58,422 nt of DNA from Hyphomonadaceae bacterium. Lineage in GTDB: Bacteria; Pseudomonadota; Alphaproteobacteria; Caulobacterales; Aquidulcibacteraceae. Made by a program: the position numbers and the translations under genes. The first letter of the stretch is position 1. Each line of letters opens with the position of its first letter. The notes below the pieces were generated by a model. It was not told the origin of the DNA, ran no database searches, and was given only the letters and a program-made list of their open reading frames with translations. Positions 1 to 8,223 of this stretch are shown in pieces. The stretch lies in NCBI GenBank assembly GCA_021731815.1, contig JAKFWO010000043.1, positions 1 to 58,422 on the forward strand, in the 5' to 3' direction.

Positions 1-1
1 C

Positions 2-940
2 CCGCAGGCGGCGCGGGAATTCTACGCCGAATCCCTCGCGACTCGCCGCCAGCTTGCGGCCGAGCTCAAAACACCGGAGGCCCGGCGCGATCTCTCCGTC
101 TCGCTCGACCAGCTCGGCGGGGTGGAGGAAGCCCTCAACGGCCCGCAGGCGGCGCGGGAATTCTACGCCGAATCCCTCGCCATCGCGCGCCAGCTTGCGG
201 GCGAGCTCAAAACACCGGAGGCCCGGCGCGATCTCTCCGTCTCGCTCGACCAGCTCGGCGGGGTGGAGGAAGCCCTCAACGGCCCGCAGGCGGCGCGGGA
301 ATTCTACGCCGAATCCCTCGCGACTCGCCGCCAGCTTGCGGCCGAGCTCAAAACACCGGAGGCCCGGCGCGATCTCTCCGTCTCGCTCGACCAGCTCGGC
401 GGGGTGGAGCAAGCCCTCAACGGCCCGCAGGCGGCGCGGGAATTCTACGCCGAATCCCTCGCCATCGCGCGCCAGCTTGCGGCCGAGCTCAAAACACCGG
501 AGGCCCGGCGCGATCTCTCCGTCTCGCTCGACCAGCTCGGCGGGGTGGAGGAAGCCCTCAACGGCCCGCAGGCGGCGCGGGAATTCTACGCCGAATCCCT
601 CGCCATCGCGCGCCAGCTTGCGGGCGAACTCAAAACACCGGAGGCCCGGCGCGATCTCTCCGTCTCGCTCGACCAGCTCGGCGGGGTGGAGGAAGCCCTC
701 AACGGCCCGCAGGCGGCGCGGGAATTCTACGCCGAATCCCTCGCCATTGCCCGCCAGCTTGCGGGCGAGCTCAAAACACCGGAGGCCCGGCGCGATGTCT
801 CCCTCTCGCTCAACCAGCTCGGCGGGGTGGAGGAAGCCCTCAACGGCCCGCAGGCGGCGCGGGAATTCTACGCCGAATCCCTCGCCATCGCCCGCCAGCT
901 TGCGGGCGAGCTCAAAACACCGGAGGCCCGGCGCGATGTA
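2..940 (+). repeat. 141-bp in-phase tandem repeat array (about 6.7 copies)
   Basis: Successive copies are spaced exactly 141 bp and are almost identical, including silent positions. Variation is confined to a few sites: TRR or IAR, LAA or LAG, EEA or EQA, and one copy with DVSLSLN. The variants are shuffled between copies rather than forming a gradient, which points to unequal crossing over or gene conversion. Because 141 is a multiple of three, a gain or loss of a unit keeps the frame. Confidence 0.95.
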
Positions 941-1132
941 GCGGTGTCGTGTCACAGGCTGGGTCTAAACGCCATGGCGCTCCCTGCACCCGCCGAGGCG
1001 CGGGGCTTTTACGACGAGGGCATGGCGGCGATCAACGCCTATGAACGACAGATCGGTCCGATCCCGGATGTCGCGGCGATGCGCGGCGCCTTTGCGGAAC
1101 TTGACGCGGCGATAAAGGTCGCCGGGAGCTGA
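2..1132 (+). CDS. TPR-repeat protein, C-terminal part (5' end outside window)
   Basis: The reading frame is open from the window edge, so the true start lies upstream. It is built from 47-residue units of the form VEEALNGPQAAREFYAESLA, which begin at 122, 263, 404, 545, 686 and 827, with a partial unit before them. The alpha-helical pattern with ARE-Y-ESLAI and RRDLSVSLDQLG is typical of tetratricopeptide repeats of the kind seen in large bacterial TPR scaffold proteins. The last unit diverges (RRDVAVSCHRLG) and leads into a unique tail of about 60 residues ending in AAIKVAGS. Units are nearly identical at DNA level. The frame ends 18 bp from the convergent der gene. The N-terminal effector domain, if any, cannot be seen, so the function is unknown; protein-protein interaction is the likely role of this part. 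Confidence 0.8.
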   Translation, partial: PQAAREFYAESLATRRQLAAELKTPEARRDLSVSLDQLGGVEEALNGPQAAREFYAESLAIARQLAGELKTPEARRDLSVSLDQLGGVEEALNGPQAAREFYAESLATRRQLAAELKTPEARRDLSVSLDQLGGVEQALNGPQAAREFYAESLAIARQLAAELKTPEARRDLSVSLDQLGGVEEALNGPQAAREFYAESLAIARQLAGELKTPEARRDLSVSLDQLGGVEEALNGPQAAREFYAESLAIARQLAGELKTPEARRDVSLSLNQLGGVEEALNGPQAAREFYAESLAIARQLAGELKTPEARRDVAVSCHRLGLNAMALPAPAEARGFYDEGMAAINAYERQIGPIPDVAAMRGAFAELDAAIKVAGS

Positions 1133-1150
1133 CGCTTCAGGCCGGTGCCC

Positions 1151-2599
1151 TCAGGTTTCCGGGTCGAAGCGGTTGCGGTTCTGGCGCACGATCAGGCGGA
1201 TCGGCACGCCGGGCATGTCGAAGGCCTCGCGCAGGCCATTGACCAGATAACGCTTATATGAATCCGGCAACGCCGAAGCCCGCGAACACATCATGACAAA
1301 GGTGGGCGGGCGCGATTTGATCTGGGTGAGATATCGCGGCTTGATGCGCTTGCCGTCCACCGCCGGCGGGGGGTGCCGCTCGATCATATATTTCAGCCAG
1401 CGATTGAGATCGCCGGTTTTCGCCTTGGCGTTCCAGTCCTTGTGCGCTTTCATCAATGCCGGCATGAATTTTTGCAGGCCAATTCCGGTCTGGGCGGACA
1501 AAGCGAGAATCACCGCCCCACGCGCTTGCGGCAAGAGCCGGGTAGCCTTGTCCTTCAGTTCCGCAAACAATGCCTGGGGGTTTTCCACCAGATCCCATTT
1601 GGTGAGCACAAAGACCAGCGCCCGCCCCTCTTCCACCACCAGATCGGCGATCTGGAGGTCCTGTTTTTCGAAGGCGTCGCGCGCATCCATGGTCAGCACG
1701 CAGATCTCGGCATATTGGATGGCGCGCAGGGATTCCGCGACCGAGAGCTTTTCCAGCTTTTCCGCCACCCGCGCCTTGCGGCGCAGACCCGCCGTGTCAA
1801 CAAGCTTGATCGGCTGGCCGCGCCAGTTCCAGTCCACGCTGATGGAATCGCGGGTGATGCCGGCTTCCGGGCCGGTGATCAGGCGCTCCTCGCCCAACAG
1901 CGCGTTGGCAAGCGTGGATTTGCCGGCATTGGGTCGCCCGATTATGGCAAAGGCCAGCGGCTTTTGCGGTGCGGGCGCGGATGCGCCCGCACCTTCCCCT
2001 TCACCTTCCCCTTCAGGCTGCGCGGTCTTCGCCCTGAGTTCGGCGGCCGCGGCGAAGATTCGGCGCGCGGCGCGCTTTTTCGAAGGCTTCGCGCCCAATT
2101 GTGCCGGCGCAAGCTTGCTGCTGATGGCGGCATAGAGGTCGCTCATACCCTCGCCATGCTCAGCCGAAAGCGCGACCGGCTCGCCAAACCCCAGCGACCA
2201 CGCTTCCATCAGGCCTTCATCGCCCTTGCGGCCCTCGCATTTATTGGCGACCAGCACGACGGGGGCTTTTTCCCGGCGCAGGACTTCCGCGACCTCTTCA
2301 TCGAGCCCGGTCACGCCCTCGCGCGCATCGAACAGGAACAGGATGACATCGGCCAGCGCCGCCGCCGCCAGGGCCTGGGCGCGCATCCGCGCCTCGAGGC
2401 TGTCACCTCTGGTGCGGTCGATGCCCGCCGTGTCGATGATCGACAAGGCCAGATCGCCCAATTGGCCGGGCCCCTCGCGCCGGTCGCGGGTGACGCCAGG
2501 GCGATCATCGACCAAAGCGAGGCGCCGCCCGGCAAGCCGGTTGAACAGGGTCGATTTGCCGACATTCGGCCGCCCGATAATGGCGAGCTTGACAGCCAT
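1151..2599 (-). CDS. der: Ribosome biogenesis GTPase Der (EngA)
   Basis: A tandem-GTPase that assists 50S subunit maturation. Two P-loops are visible: GRPNVGKST at residues 9-17 and GRPNAGKST about 220 residues on, each followed by its DxxG (DTAG) and NKxD-type (NKCE, TKWD) motifs. The C-terminal KH-like domain closes the protein, which at 482 residues is near the family norm. I start at the ATG at 2599, since it directly precedes AVKLAIIGRPNVGKST; an upstream extension would overlap hslV. The linker between the G domains carries an acidic EGEGEGEG stretch made by a 12-bp duplication at 1991-2014. It is the last gene of the ispH-anmK-hslV-der run. Confidence 0.97.
   Translation of the reverse strand: MAVKLAIIGRPNVGKSTLFNRLAGRRLALVDDRPGVTRDRREGPGQLGDLALSIIDTAGIDRTRGDSLEARMRAQALAAAALADVILFLFDAREGVTGLDEEVAEVLRREKAPVVLVANKCEGRKGDEGLMEAWSLGFGEPVALSAEHGEGMSDLYAAISSKLAPAQLGAKPSKKRAARRIFAAAAELRAKTAQPEGEGEGEGAGASAPAPQKPLAFAIIGRPNAGKSTLANALLGEERLITGPEAGITRDSISVDWNWRGQPIKLVDTAGLRRKARVAEKLEKLSVAESLRAIQYAEICVLTMDARDAFEKQDLQIADLVVEEGRALVFVLTKWDLVENPQALFAELKDKATRLLPQARGAVILALSAQTGIGLQKFMPALMKAHKDWNAKAKTGDLNRWLKYMIERHPPPAVDGKRIKPRYLTQIKSRPPTFVMMCSRASALPDSYKRYLVNGLREAFDMPGVPIRLIVRQNRNRFDPET
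1991..2014. repeat. 12-bp tandem duplication inside der linker
   Basis: The unit ACCTTCCCCTTC occurs twice in direct succession. On the coding strand it encodes part of the EGEGEGEG linker between the two GTPase domains, so the frame is kept. Confidence 0.9.
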
Positions 2600-2687
2600 G
2601 GGCCGCGCTTTCCGGAATCTGATGAAATCTGGCGCTCTTTCTGCGGCCGGACGCCCGAAAAAGCAAATCCTGCGCCGTAATGCCGGT

Positions 2688-3227
2688 TCAGGCCGGCAGG
2701 CTGACCAGTTCGACACTCTGGTTGGTATAGAGGTCGATATCGGCCGCAATCGCCATCGACTGGCGGGCGATCATTTCGGGATCGTCGAGATATTCATAGA
2801 GCGCGCGCGCCGCCGCCAATGCATAGCCCGCACCCGAGCCGGCCGCAGCGACCTTGTGCTCAGGCTCCATGACATCGCCCGAGCCGGTGAGCAGAAAGGT
2901 CTCGCGCGCATCGGCGACGATCAGCATCGCCTCCAGCCGCCGCAGATAGCGGTCCATCCGCCAATCCTTGCCGAGTTCCACGCAGGCCCGCGCCAATTGC
3001 GCGGGAAAGCGTTCGAGCTTTTGCTCCAGCCGTTCGAGCAGTGCCAGCGCATCCGCCGTCGAGCCGGCAAAACCCGCAATCACCCCGCCTTGCGCCAGCA
3101 CGCGAACCTTGCGCGCATTGCCCTTCAGAATGGATTGGCCAAAAGTGACCTGGCCGTCACCGGCGATGACAATCCGCCCGTTCTTGCGCACGGCGAGGAT
3201 CGTGGTGCCATGGAGCGGTTCACGCAT
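2688..3227 (-). CDS. hslV: ATP-dependent protease peptidase subunit HslV (ClpQ)
   Basis: Threonine peptidase of the HslUV (ClpYQ) complex, an N-terminal nucleophile hydrolase related to proteasome beta subunits. The start at 3227 gives [11 protein letters not shown]; in this family the propeptide is removed so that the first Thr of the TT pair (here Thr8) becomes the nucleophile. Family landmarks are [25 protein letters not shown], the [14 protein letters not shown] segment and YTNQSVE near the C terminus. At 179 residues the length is normal. The ATG overlaps the anmK stop by 8 nt. The ATPase gene hslU, its usual neighbour, is not on either side. Confidence 0.95.
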   Translation of the reverse strand: MREPLHGTTILAVRKNGRIVIAGDGQVTFGQSILKGNARKVRVLAQGGVIAGFAGSTADALALLERLEQKLERFPAQLARACVELGKDWRMDRYLRRLEAMLIVADARETFLLTGSGDVMEPEHKVAAAGSGAGYALAAARALYEYLDDPEMIARQSMAIAADIDLYTNQSVELVSLPA

Positions 3228-4395
3228 GGGCGGGGATTCCCTGGCCGGGAAGAGACAGGCACCCACCCGACAACGGTGCCGTGACGCCCGTGGTGCCCGG
3301 GAAACTCAAGGGTAATTGGCGGAGCGAACGCGCGGCAAGAAACGCAAAGGCCTCGGCCTCGATTGCGTCCCCGCGCCAGCCCACTTCCTCGGCCTGCATG
3401 ATTCGTGCGCCGGTGCGGGCTGTGATTTCGGCGACGAGTGCCGGATTCTTGCGCCCGCCACCGCACAGGATCAGCGTTGCGGGGCGGGTCGGCAAATGAT
3501 CGAAAGCGCGCTGAATTCCAGCCGCCGACAGCGCCGTCAGGCTCGCGGCACCATCGGCCGCTGACAGGCCTTTCGCGAGATCAGCGTTGAAATCATAGCG
3601 GTCGAGGCTTTTGGGGAAGGGTGCCGCGAAAAATTCATGGGCGAGCCAATGCGCGAGGCGGGCTTCATCGACCTGTCCGGCCCGGGCGAGCGCCCCGTCG
3701 CGATCCATGATGCCGAGCCCCAGACGCTCCACCCATTCATTGATCGGGCCATTGGCCGGACCCGTATCGAACGCCGCAAGGGATTCCGTTGCGCCGTCCC
3801 AACAGGTGATATTCGCCACACCTCCGAGATTGAGCACCGCGGCGGGCGGAGCGATCCCGGAGAAGGCCAGCAATGCCGCGTGATAGACCGGGGCGAGGGG
3901 TGCCCCCTGCCCGCCTGCACCGACATCATTGCTGCGGAAATCGTGAATGACCGGCATCCCCACCCGCCGCGCCAAAGCCGCGCCATCGCCCAATTGACGG
4001 GTGCGCCCCCTCTGCCCGCCTTTCGGCGCCTGATGAAGGACAGTCAGTCCGTGAAGCCCCGCGCAATGAATATCCGCGGGCTTCATGCCGGCCTGATCCA
4101 GCAATCGGGTAATCGCCTGGGCGTGAATATCGGTCAGGACCTGCTCGGCGGGGCGGAAGCTCCCGGGTTCGGGTCCGACAAAATTCCACTGCCGCGCGTC
4201 ATTGATCGCTTCCGCGAGGGTTACACGTTCTTCTGCCGAATAGGGAAACAGGCCCCAGGGGCCCAGTTCCGCAATCCGCTCACCATCGCTGCGCAACAGT
4301 GCCGCATCCACCGCACCATCGAGCGCGGTTCCCGTCATCAGGCCAAGTGTCCAGAGGGCCTCCTCCGCATATCCAGGATGTTTCAGGCTGTGCAT
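3220..4395 (-). CDS. anmK: Anhydro-N-acetylmuramic acid kinase
   Basis: Converts 1,6-anhydro-MurNAc, released by lytic transglycosylases, to MurNAc-6-phosphate in peptidoglycan recycling. It belongs to the ASKHA sugar-kinase fold. Visible motifs: [17 protein letters not shown] at the N terminus (phosphate 1 region), [33 protein letters not shown] and the late [11 protein letters not shown]. The length of 391 residues is in the family range. The ATG at 4395 is the first start that does not overlap ispH. It sits 10 nt after the ispH stop and overlaps hslV by 8 nt, so it is probably cotranscribed. Confidence 0.95.
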   Translation of the reverse strand: MHSLKHPGYAEEALWTLGLMTGTALDGAVDAALLRSDGERIAELGPWGLFPYSAEERVTLAEAINDARQWNFVGPEPGSFRPAEQVLTDIHAQAITRLLDQAGMKPADIHCAGLHGLTVLHQAPKGGQRGRTRQLGDGAALARRVGMPVIHDFRSNDVGAGGQGAPLAPVYHAALLAFSGIAPPAAVLNLGGVANITCWDGATESLAAFDTGPANGPINEWVERLGLGIMDRDGALARAGQVDEARLAHWLAHEFFAAPFPKSLDRYDFNADLAKGLSAADGAASLTALSAAGIQRAFDHLPTRPATLILCGGGRKNPALVAEITARTGARIMQAEEVGWRGDAIEAEAFAFLAARSLRQLPLSFPGTTGVTAPLSGGCLSLPGQGIPAHA

Positions 4396-4405
4396 GCGCT
4401 TCCCG

Positions 4406-5374
4406 TCAGTCGAGCACGCGCGGAAGTCTGAAACGGACATCCTCGCGTCGGGTGAGAATTTCGGTGACTTCAGTGTCGAAACGGCTGCAAATCGCGGCGA
4501 CGATTCCGCCCACCAGATCTTCAGGCGTCGACGCTCCGGATGTGAGACCGACCATATGCACATCCTCGAACCACGACCAGTCGATTGCCCTGACATCCTC
4601 CACGAGAAAAGCCGATCGTGTGCCGGATTTGAGCGCCATCTCGACCAGGTGCCGGGCATTGGAGCTTGCTGGTGAGCCTACCACCAGAACAAGGTCCGAT
4701 TCCGGGGCGATTGCTTTCACCGCCTCCTGCCGGTTGGTGGTAGCATAACACACGTCTTCCTTGTGCGGAGCCGCGATATCTGGAAAGCGCACCCGCAAAG
4801 CCGCCACAATATCGGCAACATCGTCCATCGACAGTGTGGTTTGCGTCACATAGGCCAGATTCCGGGGATCCCGAGGCTTGAAAGTCGCCACATCAGCAAT
4901 GGTCTCGATCAGCGTGATCGAGCCCTCCGGCAATTGCCCCATCGTTCCAATCACCTCGGGATGGCCTTCATGGCCGACCAGCAGGATTTCGCGTCCCAGG
5001 CGGAAATGGCGCTCGGCCTCGATATGGACCTTGGAGACCAGCGGACAGGTACCATCCACATGAATTAAATTGCGCCTCGACGCTTCCGCGGGAACCGAGC
5101 GCGGAACGCCATGGGCCGAGAAAATCACCGGCCGGTCATCGGGGCATTCCGCAAGATCCTCGACAAAAATCGCGCCCATTCGCTGCAAGCGTTCAACGAC
5201 GCTGGTATTGTGAACGATCTCATGGCGGACATAGACGGGTGCCCCGAATTTTTCGATCGCGCGCTCCACGATCTGGATTGCACGTTCAACACCTGCACAA
5301 AAGCCCCGCGGGGCCGCGAGGAGGAGCTGAATGGAATTTGTCCGGCCCGGGTTCTCCGTGAGGAGGTCTGCCAC
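4406..5374 (-). CDS. ispH: 4-hydroxy-3-methylbut-2-enyl diphosphate reductase
   Basis: Last enzyme of the MEP isoprenoid pathway, a 4Fe-4S protein making IPP and DMAPP. The three cluster cysteines are visible in [11 protein letters not shown] (Cys26), [11 protein letters not shown] and [10 protein letters not shown], together with substrate-binding HEIVHN, SAHGVP and HEGHPEV. I start at the GTG at 5374, because GGGAGA lies just upstream at normal spacing and the resulting 322 residues match the family. An in-frame ATG further out would add a tail unlike IspH. It heads the minus-strand run with anmK, hslV and der. Confidence 0.95.
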   Translation of the reverse strand: MADLLTENPGRTNSIQLLLAAPRGFCAGVERAIQIVERAIEKFGAPVYVRHEIVHNTSVVERLQRMGAIFVEDLAECPDDRPVIFSAHGVPRSVPAEASRRNLIHVDGTCPLVSKVHIEAERHFRLGREILLVGHEGHPEVIGTMGQLPEGSITLIETIADVATFKPRDPRNLAYVTQTTLSMDDVADIVAALRVRFPDIAAPHKEDVCYATTNRQEAVKAIAPESDLVLVVGSPASSNARHLVEMALKSGTRSAFLVEDVRAIDWSWFEDVHMVGLTSGASTPEDLVGGIVAAICSRFDTEVTEILTRREDVRFRLPRVLD

Positions 5375-5465
5375 TGGTCTCTCCCTGTGTGCCCGTGATC
5401 GATTGCACCGGAATCGGACGGTCCTGTGATTTATGATACCGTGCCTGCAGCTTTTGAGGCAGGGA

Positions 5466-5503
5466 TTTCGCAAGATAGCAGCATTAATTTCGCAAGATTA
5501 ATG
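5466..5503. promoter_or_regulatory. Operator-like repeats between ispH and a lipoprotein gene
   Basis: TTTCGCAAGAT occurs twice as a direct repeat, at 5466-5476 and 5488-5498, exactly 22 bp apart (about two helical turns). The second copy lies inside a perfect inverted repeat, CATTAAT at 5482-5488 and ATTAATG at 5497-5503 with an 8-nt loop. The position about 90-130 bp upstream of both divergent starts suits a regulator site. The regulator is unknown. Confidence 0.35.
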
Positions 5504-5607
5504 TAGGCTATGCCCTCGCGCATTGCGAGGTGCTGGCCTGCCCGATATCAGGGAGATGGTGCCCTTGGCCCTTCGGCCAGAGCGGGTTTTCACGATTGGC
5601 TTCCTTC

Positions 5608-6303
5608 ATGATGAAACCGGGTCGATACCTTGTTCCAGCAATCCTTGGCTTCGGGCTGCTTTCCGGATTGGCGGGGTGCGCTTCGAATCGCGAAAAGATC
5701 GAAGACATTGAAAAGGATGTCGCAGAGCAGGAACAGCAGGCCCGATCCGGGTTTCTGCGCAGGCTTTCGGGCGGAAAGCCCAATCCCGCGCCCTGCCCGG
5801 GCACCGGGATTCTGCACGACGCCGAACGCGTCGTGCAGTTCGAGGCCGATTCCGTGCGGTTCGCAAACGTCAGTTTCACGGGCGAGATTACGAAAGTGCG
5901 CGGTTTTTGCCGCTATTGGGATGACCAGCCGATCGAGATGGAAGTCGAGATCGAATTCGCCTTTGGTCGGGGCCCCGCCGCCACGGAACGCGCGCATGAA
6001 TATCGCTATTTCGTGGCCGTGACACGAAAGAACCTCGTAACTCTTGCCCGCGAGACCTATTCCCTGCCCATCAAATTCCCCGAGCGGTCGGATGTGATGC
6101 TGGCGAACGAGGCGATCGAGCGCATTTCGATTCCGCGGCGTTCGTCCGATGTTGCAGGCGAGAATTTCGAGATTGTGGTCGGATTTGAACTCACGCCTGC
6201 CCAATTGGCGTTCAACCGTTCGGGGCAGCGGTTCAGGGCCAATGTCGCCGATCGGCCGACCGCCACCACCGGCAATGCGAGTTCTGCGTCAACAGACAAA
6301 TAG
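5608..6303 (+). CDS. Putative lipoprotein of unknown function
   Basis: A 231-residue protein with a lipoprotein signal peptide: MMKPGRYLVPAILGFGLLSG, then the lipobox LAGC with Cys24. A short charged, coiled-coil-like stretch follows (EKIEDIEKDVAEQEQQ), then a beta-rich domain of about 140 residues and a Thr/Ser-rich tail. I do not recognise the domain with certainty; similar lipoproteins occur upstream of unrelated genes in alphaproteobacteria. The start is one of two adjacent ATGs (5608 or 5611). The gene is divergent from ispH and is followed by a 127-bp gap before the TSUP permease. Export and lipidation are supported, the role is not. Confidence 0.75.
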   Translation: MMKPGRYLVPAILGFGLLSGLAGCASNREKIEDIEKDVAEQEQQARSGFLRRLSGGKPNPAPCPGTGILHDAERVVQFEADSVRFANVSFTGEITKVRGFCRYWDDQPIEMEVEIEFAFGRGPAATERAHEYRYFVAVTRKNLVTLARETYSLPIKFPERSDVMLANEAIERISIPRRSSDVAGENFEIVVGFELTPAQLAFNRSGQRFRANVADRPTATTGNASSASTDK

Positions 6304-6430
6304 ACACCAGGAATTTCGGGGAAGAATTTAACCGGACGACAGCGCAGCCGTGCTAAGCCTGTGGGTAATGTCTGTTCCGGCGATTCAGCTTCTGGCCTGA
6401 AGCAGATACAATTGAAAGTTCCGGGGCCTC

Positions 6431-7351
6431 ATGCAGGTCTATCTGCCCATCGCCGAAATCTCATTGAACGCCTTCGCTCTGGTGGCGGTGGGATCCATGG
6501 TGGGTTTCCTGTCCGGCATGTTTGGCGTGGGCGGGGGCTTTCTGCTGACGCCGCTCCTCATCTTTATGGGTGTGCCGCCGTCCGTGGCGGCGTCGACCAG
6601 CGCAAGCCAGGTGGCGGCGTCGAGCGTTTCCGGGGCGATTACCCAGGCCCGCAGACGGGCCGTGGATTTCCGGATGGGGCTCGTTTTGTTTGGGGGCGGA
6701 TTTGCCGGAACCATTTTCGGCGTCCAGATCTTTGCATTGTTGAAGCTTTCCGGCCAGATCGATATTTTCATCCCGCTGATTTATGTCGTGTTATTGTCGA
6801 CGATTGGCGGGCTGATGCTGGCGGAGAGCGTCGCTGCCATTCACCGCCGCCGCCGGGGGCGGGAAATTCCCAAAAGCACCGCAGCCGCCGGGACCAGATG
6901 GGCCAGATTGCCGTGGAAAATGCATTTCCCACGGTCGAAACTGACCATCAGCGTGCTGCCGCCTCTGTTTCTGGCCTTTGGGGTCGGCTCGCTTTCGGCG
7001 GTCATGGGCGTGGGCGGCGGCTTCATCATGGTCCCGGCCATGATCTATCTTTTGCGCATGCCGCCCAATCTGGTGGTCGGAACTTCCCTGTTTCAGGTCC
7101 TGATCATCGCGAGCTGCGTGACGCTGCTCCAGGCATTCCAGAACCACACCGTTGACATCGTCCTCGCGGCCCTGCTGCTCTTGGGTGGAGCGCTCGGGGC
7201 ACCGCTCGGATTGCGCGCGGCTCAAAGGCTCAAGGCGGATGAGTTGAGGGCTTTGCTGGCGCTGCTGGTGCTCGGCATGGGTCTGAAATTGTTTATCGAT
7301 CTTCTGGGCGAACCCCGGGAGCTTTTCGTGCTGGCACCGGGGGCTGCATGA
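6431..7351 (+). CDS. TSUP (TauE/SafE) family anion permease
   Basis: A 306-residue membrane protein of the TSUP family, whose characterised members export sulfite, sulfoacetate or related anions. The two halves carry the internally repeated family signature: VGFLSGMFGVGGGFLLTPLL near the N terminus and LSAVMGVGGGFIMVPAMI in the middle. About eight hydrophobic helices are visible, separated by a basic cytoplasmic loop (HRRRRGREIPK). Its stop overlaps the start of the next gene by 4 nt (ATGA), so the two are coupled. The substrate cannot be read from sequence. Confidence 0.9.
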   Translation: MQVYLPIAEISLNAFALVAVGSMVGFLSGMFGVGGGFLLTPLLIFMGVPPSVAASTSASQVAASSVSGAITQARRRAVDFRMGLVLFGGGFAGTIFGVQIFALLKLSGQIDIFIPLIYVVLLSTIGGLMLAESVAAIHRRRRGREIPKSTAAAGTRWARLPWKMHFPRSKLTISVLPPLFLAFGVGSLSAVMGVGGGFIMVPAMIYLLRMPPNLVVGTSLFQVLIIASCVTLLQAFQNHTVDIVLAALLLLGGALGAPLGLRAAQRLKADELRALLALLVLGMGLKLFIDLLGEPRELFVLAPGAA

Positions 7352-8214
7352 AACGGCCGGCAATATTGCTGTTGACCCTGTGGGCGATCGCAATCCCGAT
7401 CTCCGCCCCCGCCCAGACTTTGTCCGCCCCGACCAACCCGGCTGAGGTCTCGCCGCCTTCATCCCTGCCCGGATCCCGGCCGGACGTGCGAACGCAAATC
7501 CGCGACGAGGCGCTGATTGCCGCTGATCCTGACATCAATGAAGCGGGCGAATTGTCGACCCTGCTGTCGGACGAAATCATTGCCGTTGGTGCGACCTTTG
7601 CCGGAGCCAAGATCGCCCTGTTCGGGGCCTTGCCGGACCGCAAGCGGGGCGATGTCGTGATCGCGCTCAAGGGTCCGGAGCTTCCGGCAAGGATTTTGAA
7701 ACGCCGGCGGATTCTCGGATTATGGATCGCGGGTGAACCACGGATTTTGTTGGGTGCGCCTGCATTTTACCGTGTTCTGACGTCTAAACCATTGGTCGAG
7801 ACCGCCCCTGCCGGATTGTTGCGGCGCCTCGAAGCGCTGCCCGACAGTGTCGCCGCGGGTCTGGGCGGACCGGATGTATCTGAAGAAGCCCGGGCCTTTG
7901 TCCGCATCAAAACCGCGGAAAAGCTCTATGGCGTCGAGGAATCAGCCATCGAAACCCGGGCCGGTGGCCTGTTCAAGGTTGATTTGCGCATTCCCGCCAA
8001 TGCCCCGGTCGGACTCTATGAAGCCAAGGTGCATCTGTTCCGCGACGGGCGATTCATCTCGTCCACCACCACGAGTTTCCATGTCGCGAAGACCGGATTC
8101 GAGCGCGAAATCGCCCAATTGGCCCAAAACAGTTCGCTGCTCTATGGCCTGCTATGCGTCGGCCTTGCTTTGTCCTGGGGCGCGGCCGCCGCAGCCTTGC
8201 TGCGCCGGCCCTGA
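7348..8214 (+). CDS. TIGR02186-type membrane-anchored protein
   Basis: A 288-residue protein with an N-terminal signal peptide (ILLLTLWAIAIPISAPAQT), a periplasmic beta-rich domain and a C-terminal membrane helix (LLYGLLCVGLALSWGAAAAALL). This layout and the coupling to a TSUP permease match the TIGR02186 family of uncharacterised alphaproteobacterial proteins, which I know to sit next to TauE/SafE-like permeases. The ATG overlaps the permease stop, so the protein is probably a periplasmic partner of that transporter; this is inference from context. It ends 9 bp from the convergent clpA. Confidence 0.8.
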   Translation: MKRPAILLLTLWAIAIPISAPAQTLSAPTNPAEVSPPSSLPGSRPDVRTQIRDEALIAADPDINEAGELSTLLSDEIIAVGATFAGAKIALFGALPDRKRGDVVIALKGPELPARILKRRRILGLWIAGEPRILLGAPAFYRVLTSKPLVETAPAGLLRRLEALPDSVAAGLGGPDVSEEARAFVRIKTAEKLYGVEESAIETRAGGLFKVDLRIPANAPVGLYEAKVHLFRDGRFISSTTTSFHVAKTGFEREIAQLAQNSSLLYGLLCVGLALSWGAAAAALLRRP

Positions 8215-8223
8215 ACCCGGTGA

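Noticed and set aside
54-941. A second long open frame over the TPR gene, rich in Arg and Ser
   Set aside because: It exists only because the 141-bp unit is a multiple of three and lacks stops in this frame. The TPR frame has normal codon use and family features.
1373-2680. Long plus-strand open frame opposite der
   Set aside because: It is the antisense of the Der coding region in a GC-rich genome; the composition is not protein-like.
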